From Nostoc calcicola FACHB-3891 (GTDB lineage: Bacteria > Cyanobacteriota > Cyanobacteriia > Cyanobacteriales > Nostocaceae), in assembly GCF_014697355.1 (NCBI RefSeq), contig NZ_JACJRQ010000015.1:62001-126000 (forward strand): a stretch of 64,000 nucleotides of DNA, given 5' to 3'. Made by a program: the position numbers and the translations under genes. This document shows positions 63,485 through 64,000 of the stretch, one piece after another. Every line of letters starts with the position of its first letter. Within the stretch, counting starts at the first letter, position 1. The notes below the pieces were generated by a model, which made no database searches, had not been told where the DNA came from, and saw nothing but the letters and a program-made list of their open reading frames with translations.

Positions 63485-63871
63485 ATGCTGACTGAAATTT
63501 TGCCTTTCCGCTTTGAATTAGACACGATCGCCATCGCTGGAGCGAGTTTGTGGTCATTGGCGTTATATCTAGGTTTTTCCAAAGCCAGCCAATGGGTAAT
63601 TGAGCAACTCAACCGCTGGTTTAACTTTGCTGAGCGATCGCTTTATACCAGCCAGTCAGAATTTGAAAAGACTCGTAAAGCTAGAGAATCCCAAAACGCT
63701 TTCTACGCCTCATTGTTTAGTATTGTGCCATTTTTGGTTGTTGGCGCTTTATTTAATTGGGGTGTGGAAATCAGTTTAGGACGTAGCTGGGGAATCAGCT
63801 TAGGTATACTCGCTTGTATTAGTTGTGGCATTTTTGAACTGGGACGACGCAATGGCGAGTCATCGGATTGA
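63485..63871 (+). CDS. Small membrane protein of unknown function
   Basis: This 128-residue protein has a hydrophobic N-terminal segment (residues about 13-32, DTIAIAGASLWSLALYLGF), a charged middle (NRWFNFAERSLYTSQSEFEKTRKARESQN) and two hydrophobic segments near the C-terminus (about 75-92 and 97-117, ending CGIFELGRRNGESSD). The topology suggests a short loop-bearing inner-membrane or thylakoid protein. I recognise no family. The stop is followed at once by a plain intergenic stretch to the window end. Confidence 0.7.
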   Translation: MLTEILPFRFELDTIAIAGASLWSLALYLGFSKASQWVIEQLNRWFNFAERSLYTSQSEFEKTRKARESQNAFYASLFSIVPFLVVGALFNWGVEISLGRSWGISLGILACISCGIFELGRRNGESSD

Positions 63872-63962
63872 GAGAAAATCAAATTTTGCAGCATAGGCAT
63901 TTATTAGGCTCTCAACACCCCCGATATTGAATCAGAGGGTGTGAAACCATAATCGATACTTC

Positions 63963-63990
63963 GTAGAGACGGCGATTTATCGCGTCTCTT
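63963..63990. repeat. GTAGAGACG palindrome, copy 4 (diverged)
   Basis: GTAGAGACGGCGAT and ATCGCGTCTC form a hairpin with one extra G in the left arm. Its inner part (GCGAT..ATCGC) resembles the AGACGCGATTAATCGCGTCT palindrome at 49958 more than the TTGCA core of the copies at 35220 and 48454. Confidence 0.7.
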
Positions 63991-64000
63991 CCCTTAACCG

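Overview
The window is a chromosomal segment of a filamentous, probably heterocyst-forming cyanobacterium of the Nostoc/Anabaena type. The evidence is the frequent GCGATCGC (HIP1) octamer, psbA, petG, ycf54 and a c-type cytochrome like cytochrome cM, a hybrid Ser/Thr-His kinase of the kind described in Anabaena, PEP-CTERM proteins, and many short tandem repeats and palindromes in the intergenic DNA. I saw no rRNA or tRNA gene and no CRISPR array. All functions come from reading motifs and family patterns by eye; no database search was run.

Layout. Bases 1-13636 are one minus-strand reading frame that runs off the left edge: at least 4545 codons of a DUF4347-headed, repeat-built surface or secreted protein. 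Bases 14.5-17.6 kb hold a minus-strand set: a secreted SPOR-like protein, Ycf54 (chlorophyll biosynthesis), a relative of plant pathogen-related proteins, and PdxJ (vitamin B6). Bases 18.0-24.0 kb encode a 1979-residue kinase/ATPase/GAF/PAS/histidine kinase. Bases 24.2-27.6 kb hold a HicBA toxin-antitoxin pair and an EACC1 + caspase pair whose caspase is joined through a membrane segment to a phosphate-binding-protein-like domain. psbA follows at 28.2-29.2 kb. Bases 29.7-33.7 kb are membrane proteins (ABC-2 permease, DedA, a small membrane protein, an ABC exporter). A lone TIR-SLOG fusion lies at 34.0-35.1 kb, then a PEP-CTERM protein and a D-Ala-D-Ala carboxypeptidase. Bases 38.6-42.9 kb are a Ter stress cluster: three TerD proteins, a TerD-vWA fusion and a zinc-ribbon metallopeptidase. 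Bases 43.1-48.1 kb encode a second DUF4347 protein with delta-60 and RTX repeats.

The right part holds a conserved cyanobacterial protein, DUF3370, a pyroglutamyl-peptidase-like protein, hisH, rsmD, the 37-residue petG, a cytM-like gene, a CARDB-RTX protein, a second PEP-CTERM protein, a parvulin-type isomerase, an M23 peptidase and a small membrane protein.

Themes. (1) Between 24 and 43 kb, four toxin, death or stress modules (HicBA, EACC1-caspase, TIR-SLOG, Ter-vWA-peptidase) sit among ordinary genes. (2) Very large extracellular proteins (two DUF4347 proteins and the CARDB-RTX protein) suggest investment in surface or secreted adhesins; no secretion machinery for them is in the window. 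(3) Intergenic DNA carries several repeat families: an element with heptamer ladders, self-complementary palindromes with compensating changes, and a 135-bp MITE-like element with an apparent 8-bp target duplication. The likeliest candidates for something little described are the membrane-anchored caspase with an external ligand-binding domain, the TIR-SLOG fusion, the Ter-metallopeptidase operon, and a conserved His/Cys pair in both DUF4347 domains.
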